From Chitinophagales bacterium (lineage in GTDB: Bacteria; Bacteroidota; Bacteroidia; Chitinophagales; Chitinophagaceae), in contig JANXQO010000014.1 in NCBI GenBank assembly GCA_025353485.1, positions 1 through 56,362 of the forward strand: 56,362 nucleotides of DNA. The letters are read 5' to 3'. The stretch's first letter is position 1. Each line of letters opens with the position of its first letter. The position numbers were made by a program, and so were the translations under genes. This document shows positions 42,584 through 51,836 of this stretch, in pieces. Under the pieces are notes generated by a model. It had not been told where the DNA came from. It saw only the letters and a list, made by a program, of their open reading frames with translations, and ran no database searches.

Positions 42584-42907
42584 ATGAAAACGATAGCTAT
42601 ACAACAGGAAATACTTCTTATGACAGGCACTAAATTCTCTGCACGGGAATGGGCTGAAAAAAATGTTGAGGATAAAAATAAATTATCCGGCAGTGACCAA
42701 CTGGAAAACGCCTGCTGGAATGGCTTATTGGATGAAATGCTTCCAGAGATTGTTGAAAAAGCAACCGATGGTAAAAAACTTTTTCTTTGGCATATACGCC
42801 ACTGCCAATCATTTCTTGAGATAGAGCTTAGCGAATCTTCACCAATAATTGAAAGAGAATTTTCTATTGATCCGTACTTTTTTGTACCGGGATTGATACT
42901 TTCTTGA
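42584..42907 (+). CDS. Small protein of unknown function
   Basis: A 107-residue acidic soluble protein, MKTIAIQQEILLMTGTKF..., divergent from the beta-lactamase-like gene. It has one obvious amphipathic stretch (LENACWNGLLDEMLPEIVEKA) and a C-terminal block LFLWHIRHCQSFLEIEL. The longer frame starting at 42551 would add 11 residues; the ATG at 42584 is preferred. No family is recognised. Confidence 0.6.
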   Translation: MKTIAIQQEILLMTGTKFSAREWAEKNVEDKNKLSGSDQLENACWNGLLDEMLPEIVEKATDGKKLFLWHIRHCQSFLEIELSESSPIIEREFSIDPYFFVPGLILS

Positions 42908-42974
42908 TTTGATTTTATCCGGGCTAAATTACTCACCAAAACATTTCTCTTCACTATAAAAAACGGTAGAATAG

Positions 42975-45446
42975 CTATTGTTTTAGGCTATCTACTTTCT
43001 CTTTCTCTTTTTTAAATTTATTAAACAAGTCGAGTTTAAATTTTATATTACCATCAGGACCCGGGCGGCCACGAAGATGAATGCTGTTACCTCCTTTTTT
43101 ATCGGTGCCAATATTTTCAGGGTTAAAATCTGCGCCACGTTTATGAATGTTGCTTAACGGAACCTGAATGCTTATGTCAGTCGTTCCTTTTTTATTATAC
43201 ACGCCTTCTACAAACATCGACATAATGCTGGACTGGATTTCCATGCGGTTGATCTTTACGTCTCCATTCTTTATTTCAAACCTGTCTTTCAATTCTGCAA
43301 AGCGAATGTTCTCAAAATCCCTGTTCTTAAATAAAAAATTCTGCAATTTTTTTACCGGCTCAAAATTATTAAGTACCCCATCTTTTAAAGAGAAATCAAC
43401 AATGCTTTCAAGGCTGCCAGGGTCGGCTTTACCCTCTTCGTTTACATCCAGCGAAGCATCAATTTTTGCAGTAAGCTTGCCGGCAATCACCTCTGATGTT
43501 ATACCATCCTGTCCAAAATTATTAAATGCTTCCAGCGTTTTACTTACATCAACATTATCGAGTAACACATTTATTTTGGCATGATGCATATTTGCGTTTT
43601 GTGCAATCAGCGAGCCTTTTATTTCCATTCTGCCACCTGCCTGGTCCATGCTTACATTATTTATCAGGTAAAGGTTCTGCAATAAAGTAATGTTGGCTAA
43701 AGCATTAGTGGCTTGAAATTTTTTATAAATAAGATGGTTGGCTTTTAAAGTAACTACCACGCTCCCCTGGTCCAGCACCTTGTCAATTTTATCTGCCATT
43801 TTCACCAGTTTTCTTTTTGAGTTGGAAACAGCTACAACTTTTTTTCTTGATTTTAATAAGAAAGTAAAAGCGCCCAGGTTTAATGAGGGAGAAAAAATAT
43901 TCCAGTCAATGTTTACTTTGTTTGGTTCTGCATCAATCAGGGTAAGCAGGTTTAGGGCTTTTCCATCCATTACTATTTTATTATTTAGTGCTGTACACTG
44001 CAGGTTCTCTACAAATACATCTGAATTTTTAAATACAATTTTTCCATTTACATTTTTTAATTCAACATCTCTTGGTGCATATAAAACAGCGCCATTTTTA
44101 ATTGAAACAAATCCGTTGATAAAGGAATTGGTATTGTTGTTTTTTGTAACAGGCCCTTTGTAGGTTATGCTTGCCGAACCATCGCCGGATTGTAACTGTA
44201 TTGAAGTGCTGCCGATAATATCGTTTAATGTTGTGAGTGGAAAGTGTGATTGAAGATCGCAGCTTAACACAGGAACTACTAAATTAAATACCTCAATTTT
44301 ATCAGAAGTAACAGGAAGGTCCTGCCAGGTTGCGGAAAAATTTGTAAGCACAATTTCTGAATTGGGATCCTGCCTGGGCAGACCTGCAACTACCTCGTTA
44401 GTAAAATATCCTTTAAAGGTTGCATTATCAAAATCAACAAATGGAGTTTTTAGATGCGTGTCACTGGTTGAAAAATTTACAAATATAAATGGGTCTCCGC
44501 CTTTTAGCGGACCACTTAAATTTGCATTTATTGTAAGTGGTTTTTCTACATCACCAATAGATAATGCACTATCAATTTTATGGGTTAATAACGATCTTGC
44601 AAAAGCGTAATAAATATCTTTTGTATTTATTTTTAAACTAAACTGCCTGTTATCGCCAGCCATATCAAACCTTGCAGTAATATTAAAGAGATGATCTGCA
44701 ATAGCTATATCAATACTGTCTAATTGAATTTGTTTTAATTTTTTATCATACCTCAAATCAAAATTTCCGATGATTTTTTTTTCTTTTATAAAACTTCCTC
44801 TGGGCAAATTAAAAGCGAGGTTATGTATAAGCATATTGGCATTTGCCGAAAACAAAAAAACCGTTGAATCCCTGTCCTCAAGATCAAGATCAAGATTGTT
44901 TACCTGGATATCAAACAGTTTATTTTTTTGTTTATCATCATCCGTTATTCTTACATTATTAAGAACAATATTTTTTAATTCATTTCTTTCATTATTATTT
45001 ACCGCTCCTTTAGCCGGATTGTTTTTAGGATTAAAAAGATATTTGTTTGTATAACCGCCTGTATCTGTATATAAATAAAAACTTCCTTTATCAATTCTAA
45101 AACCATTTATAAAAGATTTTTTGGTTATCATGTTAACTACACTCACATTCACAAACACATCTTCACCGCTAAAAAAAGGGTGATGATGATGGGCATACAT
45201 GGTATCAGTTATCATTACATTATGAAGCGCTACCGATACCTTGGGGAAATGACTGAAAAAACTTAATTCCACATTGCCTATAGATACTTTACCGCTAAGT
45301 TTTTTGCCGATCTCATCTGTAACCTGTTTTATTATTTTTTGTTTGTTTACCGACATATAGCTAACTACACCAACATATAAAATAACAAGAATACTTAACA
45401 GGATAACGACCCCTTTGAGTGTGTATTTAAGGTATTTGTTTTTCAA
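42975..45446 (-). CDS. AsmA-like envelope protein
   Basis: An 823-residue protein of the AsmA/YhdP-like group. One N-terminal membrane helix (TLKGVVILLSILVILYVGVV, about 9-28) anchors a long, beta-rich periplasmic domain. The opening block KLSGKVSIGNVELSFFSHFP and the C-terminal KLQNFLFKNRDFENIRFAELKD segment fit the family. AsmA-like proteins form long grooves thought to carry phospholipids between membranes. The start codon is a TTG at 45446, because there is no ATG nearby and the hydrophobic N-terminus begins at once. A 9-base A-run lies next to the start. Confidence 0.85.
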   Translation of the reverse strand: MKNKYLKYTLKGVVILLSILVILYVGVVSYMSVNKQKIIKQVTDEIGKKLSGKVSIGNVELSFFSHFPKVSVALHNVMITDTMYAHHHHPFFSGEDVFVNVSVVNMITKKSFINGFRIDKGSFYLYTDTGGYTNKYLFNPKNNPAKGAVNNNERNELKNIVLNNVRITDDDKQKNKLFDIQVNNLDLDLEDRDSTVFLFSANANMLIHNLAFNLPRGSFIKEKKIIGNFDLRYDKKLKQIQLDSIDIAIADHLFNITARFDMAGDNRQFSLKINTKDIYYAFARSLLTHKIDSALSIGDVEKPLTINANLSGPLKGGDPFIFVNFSTSDTHLKTPFVDFDNATFKGYFTNEVVAGLPRQDPNSEIVLTNFSATWQDLPVTSDKIEVFNLVVPVLSCDLQSHFPLTTLNDIIGSTSIQLQSGDGSASITYKGPVTKNNNTNSFINGFVSIKNGAVLYAPRDVELKNVNGKIVFKNSDVFVENLQCTALNNKIVMDGKALNLLTLIDAEPNKVNIDWNIFSPSLNLGAFTFLLKSRKKVVAVSNSKRKLVKMADKIDKVLDQGSVVVTLKANHLIYKKFQATNALANITLLQNLYLINNVSMDQAGGRMEIKGSLIAQNANMHHAKINVLLDNVDVSKTLEAFNNFGQDGITSEVIAGKLTAKIDASLDVNEEGKADPGSLESIVDFSLKDGVLNNFEPVKKLQNFLFKNRDFENIRFAELKDRFEIKNGDVKINRMEIQSSIMSMFVEGVYNKKGTTDISIQVPLSNIHKRGADFNPENIGTDKKGGNSIHLRGRPGPDGNIKFKLDLFNKFKKEKEKVDSLKQ

Positions 45447-45745
45447 AAAAAAATAGTAATAATTGAAAATATATTAATAGATAGATTTCTTATTTTCCGC
45501 CTTCAAACCTCGCAATTTCTCTCTCCTTAATACCTGCACCGGAATAAGTCTATTTATCCACAGTCAGGGTCTTTTTTTATAGCCTTTTCTGCCTGAGTAT
45601 GTGCTCTATATAAACTTTCTGCATCCTTTGGGGACTCCTGTTTACGTTTACTGTTATTTTGTTGTGAGGTATTTTTATCTGTGCCCTGCATATACATTTT
45701 TTACAATAAAAGCATACAATACTATGCCAATCTTATAAAGAATAA
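45447..45745. other. Gap upstream of the AsmA-like gene with one small ORF
   Basis: About 300 bases. The only credible content is the 47-codon minus-strand frame at 45554-45697, described separately. The rest is AT-rich with no clear promoter box. Confidence 0.35.
45554..45697 (-). CDS. Possible small hydrophilic protein
   Basis: A 47-codon frame beginning MYMQGTDKNTSQQNNSKRKQ, with ESLYRAHTQAEKAIKKDPDCG at the end. It is Lys/Gln/Ser-rich and probably helical near its C-terminus. It is read in the same direction as the AsmA-like gene, 107 bases ahead. A second ATG two codons on is equally possible. Coding cannot be proven from one sequence. Confidence 0.4.
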   Translation of the reverse strand: MYMQGTDKNTSQQNNSKRKQESPKDAESLYRAHTQAEKAIKKDPDCG

Positions 45746-45817
45746 TTGTCTGTATGCCTTAAAAATCTCATCTTTACAAAGCCTGCCCTAATTAACATCA
45801 ACCTATTTATAATAGTT

Positions 45818-46201
45818 ATGTATAATCACATCTGGAAAAAATATTTGCCTTTTATCAACATCCATTTAAAAAAATCGGCTGCTGAAGATCAGGTATTAAC
45901 ATTAAACCGTGTTGATTTTGAAAGAGCCGGTACAGGCAGAAAAGCAGGTTATAAGTTTACTATTCAGCTCACTAACGGACGGGTAAGCAATGTTATCAGC
46001 GGGTCTCCACTGGCAATGAACCTTGCTGCAGTGCTTTTGGAAGATGATAATACCAAAAAGATTATTAAAGATAAGATGTATGAAATAAGCCTGAACACCA
46101 AGTTTCAGCTTACCACAAAAAATATCACGCCGCCCGCTGGTGATGAAGAAACAAAAGATGTAGTTCCATCAGAAGAAGTAGGAGAACCTGCCTCCCATTA
46201 A
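45818..46201 (+). CDS. Conserved small protein of unknown function
   Basis: A 127-residue protein, MYNHIWKKYLPFINIHLKKS, with a central block FERAGTGRKAGYKFTIQLTN followed by GRVSNVISGSPLAMNLAAVL, and an acidic C-terminus (DEETKDVVPSEEVGEP). I associate this length and the RAGTGRKAGY block with uncharacterised Bacteroidota proteins. The frame is open upstream to 45746, but the ATG at 45818 starts the conserved part. No signal peptide is visible. Confidence 0.65.
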   Translation: MYNHIWKKYLPFINIHLKKSAAEDQVLTLNRVDFERAGTGRKAGYKFTIQLTNGRVSNVISGSPLAMNLAAVLLEDDNTKKIIKDKMYEISLNTKFQLTTKNITPPAGDEETKDVVPSEEVGEPASH

Positions 46202-46428
46202 TTATTTTTACTTTCTTACCCTCTGCTATATTATCTCTATGTTGGAAACAGGTTTTGGAATGACCTGTTTGCCCTGCACGCTTTCACCTTGCGTGAACCT
46301 TTCATAATTAAATTTAATAATCTTATCTGCTTAAATTATACATAAGGTTACTGGCATGTGTATTGTTTACTAAATGTAATCTTCAAATACGAATAAAATT
46401 TTTGCTTTTTTTATCATAATTTCTTTTC

Positions 46429-47418
46429 ATGAAAATAAAACCGTTAGGCAGTGAAGGGCTTACAGCTTCCCAATTAGGATTAGGCTGTATGGGTATGAGT
46501 GAATTTTACGGCAACCGAAATGATGATGAATCAATACAAACGATTCATCGTGCTTTTGAACTTGGTATCACTTTTTTTGACACGGCAGATATGTATGGTC
46601 CTTACATCAACGAAGAATTGGTGGGTAAAGCAATAAAAGGTTTTAGAAAAAATATTACGCTTGCAACTAAGTTTGGAATTGTAAGAGATATAAATAACCC
46701 GGGTGTAAGAGGTGTAAACGGCACGCCTGAATATGTAAAAAGTTCCTGCGAAGGAAGTTTAAAAAGATTAGGCACTGATGTTATTGATGTTTATTATCTG
46801 CATAGAAAAGATCCGGATACAAGCATTGAAGAAACCGTTGGGGCAATGGCAGAATTAGTTAAAGAAGGAAAGATAAAAGGGATTGGCTTAAGCGAAGTAA
46901 ATGAGGACACGTTGCGCCGGGCACATTCAGTACATCCAATCACCGCCTTACAAAGTGAATACAGTTTATGGACCCGGAACCCTGAAGATGGCGTATTGCA
47001 AACCTGCAAAGAACTGGGGATTGCTTTTGTAGCCTACAGCCCGCTGGGACGTGGATTTTTGACGGGACAATATAAAACGTTTGAAGATTTTTCTCCGGAT
47101 GATTACCGCCGGCATTCACCACGCTTTCAGGGAGAAAATTTTACTAAAAACCTAGAACTGGTGAACAAAATTGACTCGATTGCCATTGAAAAAGGATGTA
47201 CATCTTCGCAACTGGCGTTAGCATGGGTAATGGCACAGGAAGATTTTATTTTTCCGATACCGGGAACCAAGCGGGTAAAATATTTAGAAGAGAATGTTAG
47301 TGCAACAGAAGTATATCTTTCAGAAAAAGATTTGCAGGAGATAGATGCCATAGCGCCGAAAAACGTAGCTGCAGGTTTGCGCTATCCTGAGACAATGATG
47401 AAAAGTGTAGATAAATAA
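46429..47418 (+). CDS. Aldo/keto reductase
   Basis: A 329-residue NADPH-dependent oxidoreductase of the AKR family (YakC/AKR13-like). Family blocks are [34 protein letters not shown] (catalytic Tyr, with Asp), TLATKFGI (Lys), [19 protein letters not shown] (His) and [17 protein letters not shown] at the cofactor end. Catalytic Asp, Tyr, Lys and His are all present. The substrate is not evident; the family reduces aldehydes and ketones. Confidence 0.92.
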   Translation: MKIKPLGSEGLTASQLGLGCMGMSEFYGNRNDDESIQTIHRAFELGITFFDTADMYGPYINEELVGKAIKGFRKNITLATKFGIVRDINNPGVRGVNGTPEYVKSSCEGSLKRLGTDVIDVYYLHRKDPDTSIEETVGAMAELVKEGKIKGIGLSEVNEDTLRRAHSVHPITALQSEYSLWTRNPEDGVLQTCKELGIAFVAYSPLGRGFLTGQYKTFEDFSPDDYRRHSPRFQGENFTKNLELVNKIDSIAIEKGCTSSQLALAWVMAQEDFIFPIPGTKRVKYLEENVSATEVYLSEKDLQEIDAIAPKNVAAGLRYPETMMKSVDK

Positions 47419-47480
47419 TTTTAGCCGAGATTTTAAAAACAGTTTCAAACAAATAAATTAATCTTGTATAAAATAACAAA

Positions 47481-47711
47481 ATGAATTCAAGATCAAAAAA
47501 ATATTACGAAAGCCGAAAGGCAGAAAAGGGAGATAAAAAAGGTTCCGCAACTAATGCCGGCTATGATGAACAAAATGAAAAAACAATAAAAGAGCCAAAG
47601 AAAAACCCTGCACCTTCCAAAACAAAAGATCAACCGAAAGCCGCAGCAAAAGCCACACAAGATGATACCGGAGGAGGAAATGATTCGGGCAAAAGAACAG
47701 ATGACAATTAA
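47481..47711 (+). CDS. Small low-complexity hydrophilic protein
   Basis: A 76-residue protein rich in Lys, Asp, Gln, Ala and Gly (AAAKATQDDTGGGNDSGKRT), with no hydrophobic core, likely disordered. It lies between the aldo/keto reductase and the glycosylase genes, 19 bases before the latter's start. It may be a real small protein of the DNA-binding or stress type, or a chance frame. Its base composition and the lack of stops favour coding. Confidence 0.5.
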   Translation: MNSRSKKYYESRKAEKGDKKGSATNAGYDEQNEKTIKEPKKNPAPSKTKDQPKAAAKATQDDTGGGNDSGKRTDDN

Positions 47712-47730
47712 CCTGTGAAAAGTTATTGGT

Positions 47731-48465
47731 ATGCCCGAAGGTCCTTCCATTGTAATTTTAAAAGAAGCTGTCCAACAATTCAAGGGTAAAAAAGTATTGC
47801 GTGTTGATGGTAACAGTAAGCAGGATATTCAACGCTTGTTGAACCAAACAATAATTGATTTTAAAAGCTGGGGCAAACACTTTTTAATTTGCTTTAAAAA
47901 ATTTACGGTAAAGATCCACTTCATGTTGTTTGGCTCTTACAGCATACATGAAAAAGTTGAGAGAAAGCTTACAAGGCTTGGTTTGCATTTTAAAAATGGT
48001 GACCTCTATTTTTATGCCTGCTCTGTGCAGTTTATTGAAGAAGACCTTGATACGATCTATGACTGGAGTGGTGATGTGATGAATGATACATGGAATGCTG
48101 TTAAAGCAAAAAAGAAATTAAAGCAGCAACCTGATACATTTGTGTGCGACGCATTGCTTGACCAATACATATTTGCCGGGGTTGGTAACATTATTAAGAA
48201 TGAAGTATGTTTCCGAATTTTTGTTCATCCCGAAAGTAAAGTAGGTGCACTACCAACAAAGCGACTGAATGAATTAATTAAAGAAGCAAAAAATTACACT
48301 TTCGATTTTTTAAAATGGAAGAAGGCTTATGTGCTAAAGAAACATTGGCTTGCGCATACAAAAAAGATCTGCCCACGTTGTAATATGCCTTTCATAAAAA
48401 AATATTCAGGTAAAACAAAACGAAGAACATTTTTTTGTACCAATTGCCAGGTGTTGTATGAGTAA
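47731..48465 (+). CDS. Fpg/Nei family DNA glycosylase
   Basis: A 244-residue base-excision repair enzyme. The N-terminal MPEGPSIVILKEA has the catalytic Pro2 and Glu3 of the family. The helix-two-turn-helix is DALLDQYIFAGVGNIIKNE (about 137-155), and the zinc finger CPRCNMPFIKK...CTNCQ closes the protein (about 210-240). It removes oxidised bases and nicks the strand by beta/delta-elimination. The middle is shorter and more basic than in E. coli Fpg, closer to endonuclease VIII-like members. It appears to be the second gene of a small transcript with the low-complexity protein. Confidence 0.9.
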   Translation: MPEGPSIVILKEAVQQFKGKKVLRVDGNSKQDIQRLLNQTIIDFKSWGKHFLICFKKFTVKIHFMLFGSYSIHEKVERKLTRLGLHFKNGDLYFYACSVQFIEEDLDTIYDWSGDVMNDTWNAVKAKKKLKQQPDTFVCDALLDQYIFAGVGNIIKNEVCFRIFVHPESKVGALPTKRLNELIKEAKNYTFDFLKWKKAYVLKKHWLAHTKKICPRCNMPFIKKYSGKTKRRTFFCTNCQVLYE

Positions 48466-48554
48466 TTAAAGTTTGCATCCAAAGCAATTTTAATTTTTGA
48501 CGTATCAAAATAAACAATCCTTCTCATTGAATATTTTTTCTAAAATTGATCCTA

Positions 48555-48588
48555 TAAAAAAAGCCACCCGACTCTTAGTGGATGGCTA
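48555..48588 (-). terminator. Intrinsic terminator of the YpfJ-type gene
   Basis: On the minus strand AGCCATCCAC, loop TAAGA and GT-CGGG-TGGCT form a stem, followed by TTTTTTTATAG. It lies 22 bases after the stop of the leftward metallopeptidase gene. It also lies downstream of the convergent glycosylase gene, so may act in both directions. Confidence 0.65.
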
Positions 48589-48609
48589 ACAAAAAAAATC
48601 TTTGAAAAT

Positions 48610-49449
48610 CTATAGATCCCCGGCTTCAAATGTATTTCCCTGTTTTATATCTCCTGTTTCGTAACCCTTCTTAAACCAATACATTCTTTGTGCAGAAGTG
48701 CCATGTGTAAATGCATCAGGTGAAACTCTGCCTTTTGTTATCCGGTCGTCACCAATTGCACTGGCTGCATTTAAAGCCTCTTCAATATCTTTTTGTACAA
48801 TTACATTTTTCATTTTTTGATCGTAATGCGCCCATACGCCTGCATAAAAATCTGCCTGTAATTCCATCTTAACTGAATATTTATTGTATTCTGTTTCGCT
48901 CGATTGGCTGCGGATTCTTTCCATTTTATCTGTTATTCCCAAAAGATATTGAATATGATGACCCACCTCATGGGCAACTACATAAGCCATGGGGAAATCT
49001 CCTGATGCTCCAAACCTGGTCTTTAATTCTTCAGCAAAAGAAAGGTCGATATAAACATCATGATCCTGGGGACAGTAAAAAGGGCCTGTCTGCGAACTTG
49101 CCCCTCCGCAGCCTGATTGTGTGCTTCCGCGAAATAAAACCAGTGTTGGCTTTGTGTATTGTTTTCCCATATCGCCAAATATTTTATCCCATACATCTTC
49201 TGTATCTTTTAAAACAACTTTTACAAATCGTGCTCTTTCATCGTCTGCTGTTTTTTGCTCGGTAGTCATTTCCTGTTGCTGGCCCTGCGGAAAAACCTGT
49301 TGCAGATCACTTGTGTCTCCACCACCCAGTAAAAATTTAGCCAATAAAAATATTACACCAAGTATGCCGCCGCCTGCGGCAACACCTCCGCCACTTATAC
49401 CGCGGCGGTCATCTACATTAGTACTTTCTGTTCTGCCTAACCATTGCAT
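48610..49449 (-). CDS. Zinc metallopeptidase, YpfJ/KPN_02809 family
   Basis: A 279-residue protein. The family start MQWLGRTESTNVDDRRG is present, then a Gly-rich membrane segment (GVAAGGGILGVIFLLAKFLL, about 23-42). The neutral zinc motif is VVAHEVGHHIQYLLG (HExxH near 157), and TEYNKYSVKMELQADFYAGVW supplies the third ligand (Glu) downstream. The CxxC-like stretch CGGASSQTGPFYCPQD is also usual. The role is not known. It follows the NlpE-like gene closely. Confidence 0.9.
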   Translation of the reverse strand: MQWLGRTESTNVDDRRGISGGGVAAGGGILGVIFLLAKFLLGGGDTSDLQQVFPQGQQQEMTTEQKTADDERARFVKVVLKDTEDVWDKIFGDMGKQYTKPTLVLFRGSTQSGCGGASSQTGPFYCPQDHDVYIDLSFAEELKTRFGASGDFPMAYVVAHEVGHHIQYLLGITDKMERIRSQSSETEYNKYSVKMELQADFYAGVWAHYDQKMKNVIVQKDIEEALNAASAIGDDRITKGRVSPDAFTHGTSAQRMYWFKKGYETGDIKQGNTFEAGDL

Positions 49450-49486
49450 AATTTATTTTTTTAATAATCATATAAAAATGATGCCA

Positions 49487-50266
49487 CTATTTTACTTCTA
49501 CAAAATTTCCAAGCATTACGCCGCAACCTTTATACATGTTTCCTTTAAAGCTCACCACAACTTTATACTGATATAAAACATCGCTCATACCATCGCTGCA
49601 AAATTGTGGAAAAATTGTTATGCGTAAAGGGCTACCCTCTGAAGACAGGTTGTACAAGGTACTGTCTTTTATTACAGTTGGTTTTTCTGCCGGAAAAATG
49701 ACAGGCTTTTTCCAATCCGCCAGTTTAAAGAGTATCATTTTCTCATTATCAATTTCAAGGGTCCAGAATGGTTCATTCCCAACACCAATAAAATCTACTC
49801 CTTCGCTTTGCTTTTGTTTCCATGATGGATTAATTGTTGCGAGCTCACGCTTAACAAGTGCATACTGCAATGAGTCAGTAAAAAGACTGTCTTTTCTTAA
49901 AAAGAATTTCATAGGTTTTCTGCCAGGCTGATACATCCATATCATTCCACTTTTTCTTTCCCATATCCCTTCTGTTTTTTTAGGTATTGATGATTTTCCC
50001 CATGTAAGTTCTTCCAGCCTGTATTTTTTATCAGGAGTAAATAATATAGTTTGTTGAATTCCTTCGCATCCTTTACAGGGATACATTCCCTGGTATGCGC
50101 CAAGGGGCAGGCTGTCAGCAAAGGAAGCCGCCATAGTAGAATCTTTTACAAATATTACAGTATCCTGTACATGCGTTGTATCATTTACAAAAACCGTTTT
50201 TTCTTTTGTTGGTGTTTGATTACATGAAATAATAATGCCAATTATGATAAGGCAACCGGATTTCAT
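49487..50266 (-). CDS. NlpE-like lipoprotein with a second C-terminal domain
   Basis: A 259-residue lipoprotein. The signal is short, with lipobox IISC near residue 15. The NlpE-like part (about 48-150) has GAYQGMYPCKGCEGIQQTI with the CxxC of copper-response NlpE proteins, then a beta-barrel. The C-terminal domain (about 155-259; VDFIGVGNEPFWTLEI) resembles the COG3650 type. It probably monitors or buffers copper or envelope stress, but this is only inferred from the domains. It is 37 bases upstream of the metallopeptidase gene on the same strand. Confidence 0.82.
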   Translation of the reverse strand: MKSGCLIIIGIIISCNQTPTKEKTVFVNDTTHVQDTVIFVKDSTMAASFADSLPLGAYQGMYPCKGCEGIQQTILFTPDKKYRLEELTWGKSSIPKKTEGIWERKSGMIWMYQPGRKPMKFFLRKDSLFTDSLQYALVKRELATINPSWKQKQSEGVDFIGVGNEPFWTLEIDNEKMILFKLADWKKPVIFPAEKPTVIKDSTLYNLSSEGSPLRITIFPQFCSDGMSDVLYQYKVVVSFKGNMYKGCGVMLGNFVEVK

Positions 50267-50641
50267 CTTTATAAAATTTATATGAAAATACTGCTTTAAT
50301 AAGATTGATGGATGGTATTATTGCAGAAGAGAATATTCTATAGTTTTATTTTTACTAAACTAATATAAAAGAATATTTTTTGGAAATAACCAAGGGCAGT
50401 GTAAAAACGAATTGGGAAAAAGTTTGATCCTATAGCCTTTTAATATGAATTTTTAAAAGATAGTAATGCAGCCTGATATGATCAAATGTAACAGGGAGCC
50501 CTACAAAACAAAAGAGGCTTTATATTAATTATAACTTTTTTAAAAGAGATATTAATAATTCTGAAAATATCTTCACAGTTCAATAGCCCGTTTAATCCGG
50601 CTTTGTACTTATGAAAATAGCACGAGTTTGCCTCCTGCTGA

Positions 50642-50670
50642 AACCCTGCTAAAATTTGCGGGGTTTTTTT
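50642..50670 (+). terminator. Intrinsic terminator upstream of recA
   Basis: AACCCTGC, loop of eight bases, GCGGGGTT form an 8-base-pair stem (one T-G pair), followed by seven T. It lies 117 bases before the recA ATG with no gene upstream on this strand, so it ends an unidentified RNA. Confidence 0.6.
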
Positions 50671-50739
50671 ATTATGCCGATGGCTAAATATTTTATCTTT
50701 AAATTACTAAAAATATTAGTGTTTATAAATATTTATTTC

Positions 50740-50747
50740 TATATTTG
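50740..50747 (+). promoter_or_regulatory. recA promoter -7 box
   Basis: TATATTTG matches TAnnTTTG exactly, 41 bases before the recA ATG. No good -33 TTG is found at the ideal distance, and no obvious SOS-type operator is seen around it. Confidence 0.5.
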
Positions 50748-50787
50748 AATAAATAATAACTTAGATACATCAATTAAAACAGAAAAC

Positions 50788-51789
50788 ATGAGCAACGCAG
50801 AAAAATTAAAAGCATTAAAATTAACTATTGATAAAATAGATAAGGATTTTGGAAAAGGCAGTGTGATGATGATGAATGAAAGATCGCAGGAGCCGCAGGA
50901 AGTTATTTCCACAGGTTCTATTGGATTAGATGTAGCCCTTGGCATTGGTGGTTTACCAAAAGGCAGGGTGGTAGAAATTTATGGCCCGGAATCCTCTGGC
51001 AAAACTACCCTTGCCATACATGTAATTGCAGAGGCACAAAAAAAAGGCGGCATGTGTGCTTTTATTGATGCGGAGCATGCCTTTGATGCCAGTTATGCAA
51101 AAAGATTAGGGGTAGATGTTGATAATCTTTTAATATCCCAGCCCGATTATGGAGAGCAGGGTTTGGAAATTGCTGACCGGCTTATTCTTTCCGGAGCATT
51201 GGATGTTGTGGTAATAGATTCAGTGGCGGCGCTGGTACCAAAAGGGGAACTGGAAGGTGAAATGGGCGACAGTAAAATGGGTATGCAGGCAAGGCTGATG
51301 AGCCAGGCATTGCGTAAGCTTACTGCTACCATAAGTAAAACAAACAGTTGCTGCATTTTTATAAATCAGCTTCGTGATAAGATAGGAGTTATGTTTGGTA
51401 ACCCCGAAACTACAACCGGCGGTAATGCATTAAAATTTTATGCTTCTGTAAGATTGGATATTCGCAGAATGGCACAGATAAAAGATGGTGATGAAGCCGT
51501 TGGAAACAGGGTGAAAGTTAAAGTGGTAAAAAATAAAGTTGCACCGCCTTTCCGCGTTGCAGAATTTGATATTATGTTTGGCCAGGGAATTTCAAAAACA
51601 GGTGAAATAATTGATATGGGTGTTGAGTTAGGTGTTATACAAAAAAGCGGGAGCTGGTTTAGTTATGATACTACCAAATTAGGACAGGGACGTGATGCAG
51701 TAAAACAATTACTTACTGATAATCCTGAACTGGCAAATGAATTGGAAGGAAAGATAAGAGCTAAAATTGCAGAAGTAGCGGCAGCATAA
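50788..51789 (+). CDS. recA: Recombinase RecA
   Basis: A 333-residue recombinase, full length for the Bacteroidota. Diagnostic motifs: [32 protein letters not shown] with Walker A (GPESSGKT), Walker B around [12 protein letters not shown], and [24 protein letters not shown] (L2 region). RecA coats single-stranded DNA, drives strand exchange and activates LexA or related self-cleavage where present. The gene stands alone, with a promoter and a terminator of its own, and no recX is adjacent. Confidence 0.97.
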   Translation: MSNAEKLKALKLTIDKIDKDFGKGSVMMMNERSQEPQEVISTGSIGLDVALGIGGLPKGRVVEIYGPESSGKTTLAIHVIAEAQKKGGMCAFIDAEHAFDASYAKRLGVDVDNLLISQPDYGEQGLEIADRLILSGALDVVVIDSVAALVPKGELEGEMGDSKMGMQARLMSQALRKLTATISKTNSCCIFINQLRDKIGVMFGNPETTTGGNALKFYASVRLDIRRMAQIKDGDEAVGNRVKVKVVKNKVAPPFRVAEFDIMFGQGISKTGEIIDMGVELGVIQKSGSWFSYDTTKLGQGRDAVKQLLTDNPELANELEGKIRAKIAEVAAA

Positions 51790-51808
51790 ATAATTATTGG
51801 GTTAGTAT

Positions 51809-51836
51809 AGCCATTCACTTTGTGGGTGGCTTTTTT
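51809..51836 (+). terminator. Intrinsic terminator of recA
   Basis: AGCCATTCAC, loop TTT, GTGGGTGGCT form a 10-base-pair stem with two T-G pairs, followed by five T. It starts 19 bases after the recA stop. Its last bases overlap the stop codon of the convergent glycosyltransferase gene. Confidence 0.85.

Larger units (their letters stand above)
50267..50787. other. Long non-coding gap upstream of recA
   Basis: 521 bases with no gene. It holds the recA promoter box (50740-50747) and a rightward intrinsic terminator (50642-50670), which ends a transcript from the unassigned part (about 50450-50640). That stretch has short stem-forming pieces (GATATT/AATATC around 50550) but no clear promoter, and matches no RNA family I know. 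Confidence 0.4.

Noticed and set aside
46248-46295. Two small hairpins (AAACAGGT/ACCTGTTT and CACGC/GCGTG) after the gene at 45818-46201
   Set aside because: No T-tract follows, stems are short and no RNA family is recognised.
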